Below are positions 22,359-23,246 of a stretch of DNA of 23,246 bases, in pieces. The position numbers and the translations under genes were made by a program. The notes under the pieces are model-generated. The model had not been told where the DNA came from and did no database searches. It worked only from the letters and a program-made list of their open reading frames with translations. How positions within the stretch are numbered: the stretch's first letter is position 1; each line of letters begins with the position of its first letter. The stretch comes from Bacteroidales bacterium UBA2030. GTDB lineage: Bacteria > Bacteroidota > Bacteroidia > Bacteroidales > TTA-H9. The stretch is taken from the NCBI GenBank assembly GCA_002332755.1, contig DDBO01000073.1, forward strand, positions 1-23,246. Direction: 5' to 3'.

Positions 22359-23246
22359 ATGACAAGGGAAGAGTTTACCGCATTTCTTCAAAATCCTGCG
22401 GCTATGCGCGAGGAACATATAGGTGAACTGGCCACTGTTTTAGGCCATTACCCTTACTGCCATTCGGCCCAAATGCTCATGGTGGCTGCACTCAAGGCAG
22501 GAGGCGATATACGATACCACAACCGTTTGAAGGTTTCGGCAGCCTATGCCATCGACCGCGGAGTATTGCGCAGATTGATACAACTGATTGAAGAAGATTT
22601 GCACCGCAAACCTAAAGTTGAAACAACTGAAACGCCTTTAGCCCCATCACCGGTATTGCCTCCGGTAGTTGAGCAAAAATCCGTTCCCTCGCCAACTTCT
22701 GAAATCTTATCCCCAAAAGAACAAAAGAAGCAGGAACTGCTTCACAGCATTGAGAAAAAACTTGAGGAATTGCGCAGGCAGCGTGAAGAAGCCGAACGAT
22801 TGACTCAGGAAGCCTTGCAGGCTGCAAAATCTCTTCCTGAGGTGAAAACGCCTGCTTCTCACTTCGAGCAAAAAGCATCGAATACCTCTTCTCCGGTCAA
22901 TCCAGAGGCAGCCGCTAAACCTGATAAGGAAGAAAATCCCACCCTCTCAACAGGGCCTTTGTCTGAGCCTCTTCCCTGGGAACAAACAGATAAACCTATT
23001 TACAATCCCCTTACTGAGCTTGTTATCGATTCGGAAGAGCAGACACAAGAGGAAATACAAGGGGGAGGGTTGCAGGCTAAACTTGCCCTCATTGATCGTT
23101 TTATCCGCGAAGAACCGCGTATCGATCGCAATAAGCCTGTCTTTTTTAATCCGGATGAACAAGCCGAAAAAAGCACCCATCTCCCCGACGAAGTAGTTAG
23201 CGAAACCCTCGCCAAAATCTATCTTTCTCAGGGTAAAAAAGAGAAG
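22359..23246 (+). CDS. Conserved Bacteroidota protein next to lptE, cut by window edge
   Basis: An open frame of 296 codons with no stop before the window end, starting at an ATG 4 nt after the lptE stop. The N-terminal domain (1-85) is helical and contains HYPYCHSAQMLMVAAL and IRYHNRLKVSAAYAIDR, a pattern I recognise from an uncharacterised protein encoded after lptE in Bacteroidota. Residues about 86-120 are Pro-rich, 121-158 form a charged coiled coil (KKLEELRRQREEAERL), and about 160-240 are Ser/Pro/Glu-rich and low in complexity. The last visible segment, SETLAKIYLSQGKKEK, looks like the start of a TPR helix pair, and homologues usually end there. There is no signal peptide, so it is probably cytoplasmic. 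Function is unknown. Tight coupling to lptE suggests joint expression. Confidence 0.85.
   Translation, partial: MTREEFTAFLQNPAAMREEHIGELATVLGHYPYCHSAQMLMVAALKAGGDIRYHNRLKVSAAYAIDRGVLRRLIQLIEEDLHRKPKVETTETPLAPSPVLPPVVEQKSVPSPTSEILSPKEQKKQELLHSIEKKLEELRRQREEAERLTQEALQAAKSLPEVKTPASHFEQKASNTSSPVNPEAAAKPDKEENPTLSTGPLSEPLPWEQTDKPIYNPLTELVIDSEEQTQEEIQGGGLQAKLALIDRFIREEPRIDRNKPVFFNPDEQAEKSTHLPDEVVSETLAKIYLSQGKKEK

Overview
The window looks like a chromosomal segment from a member of the Bacteroidota, probably a Bacteroidales/Marinilabiliales-like organism of moderate GC. This rests on several signs. Proteins such as ElbB, PheT, the GT4 glycosyltransferase, the paired Wzz proteins and LptE read like Bacteroidota family members. 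Shine-Dalgarno sequences are mostly absent. TAnnTTTG-type -7 promoter boxes recur a few bases to about 30 bases upstream of gene starts. The genus cannot be fixed from the sequence alone. There are 16 protein genes, the last cut by the window edge. I see no rRNA, tRNA, CRISPR array, transposase, integrase or prophage gene.

Layout. Positions 1-60 are a 21-bp tandem repeat built of 7-bp subunits. Two minus-strand genes follow: elbB (69-716) and a sigma-54-type activator without a receiver domain (810-2045). Divergent from it is a plus-strand lipoprotein with an HExxH metallopeptidase motif (2241-4361). A strong bidirectional hairpin separates it from a convergent nucleotide-sugar dehydrogenase (4445-6091, minus). 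A minus-strand housekeeping block comes next: pheT (6374-8842) downstream of recG (8883-10985). A five-gene minus-strand run follows, transcribed in the order glycosyltransferase (15430-16557), purD (14121-15401), FemAB/GNAT-like protein (13192-14124), upp (12464-13177) and MacB/FtsX-type permease (11206-12444), with junctions from a 4-nt overlap to 28 nt.

At 16558-16636 lies a compact divergent promoter region. To its right, all on the plus strand, is an envelope-polysaccharide cluster: Wzx-like flippase (16637-18124), two Wzz-like chain-length proteins (18191-19267, 19360-20316), a Wzy/WaaL-type polymerase or ligase (20334-21803), lptE (21836-22354), and the start of a conserved Bacteroidota gene of unknown function that runs off the end (22359-23246).

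How the genes fit together. The right half encodes the membrane steps of a Wzx/Wzy-type glycan pathway: flipping, polymerisation or ligation, chain-length control, and outer-membrane LPS insertion by LptE. The divergent GT4 enzyme and the nucleotide-sugar dehydrogenase could supply glycosyl transfer and an oxidised sugar donor. The left half is mostly housekeeping: purine synthesis and uracil salvage, Phe-tRNA synthesis, and replication-fork repair. I found no clearly new multi-gene system. The least explained items are the HExxH lipoprotein, the promoter/start-codon pattern, the terminal repeat, and the receiver-less sigma-54 activator lying about 20 kb from lptE.
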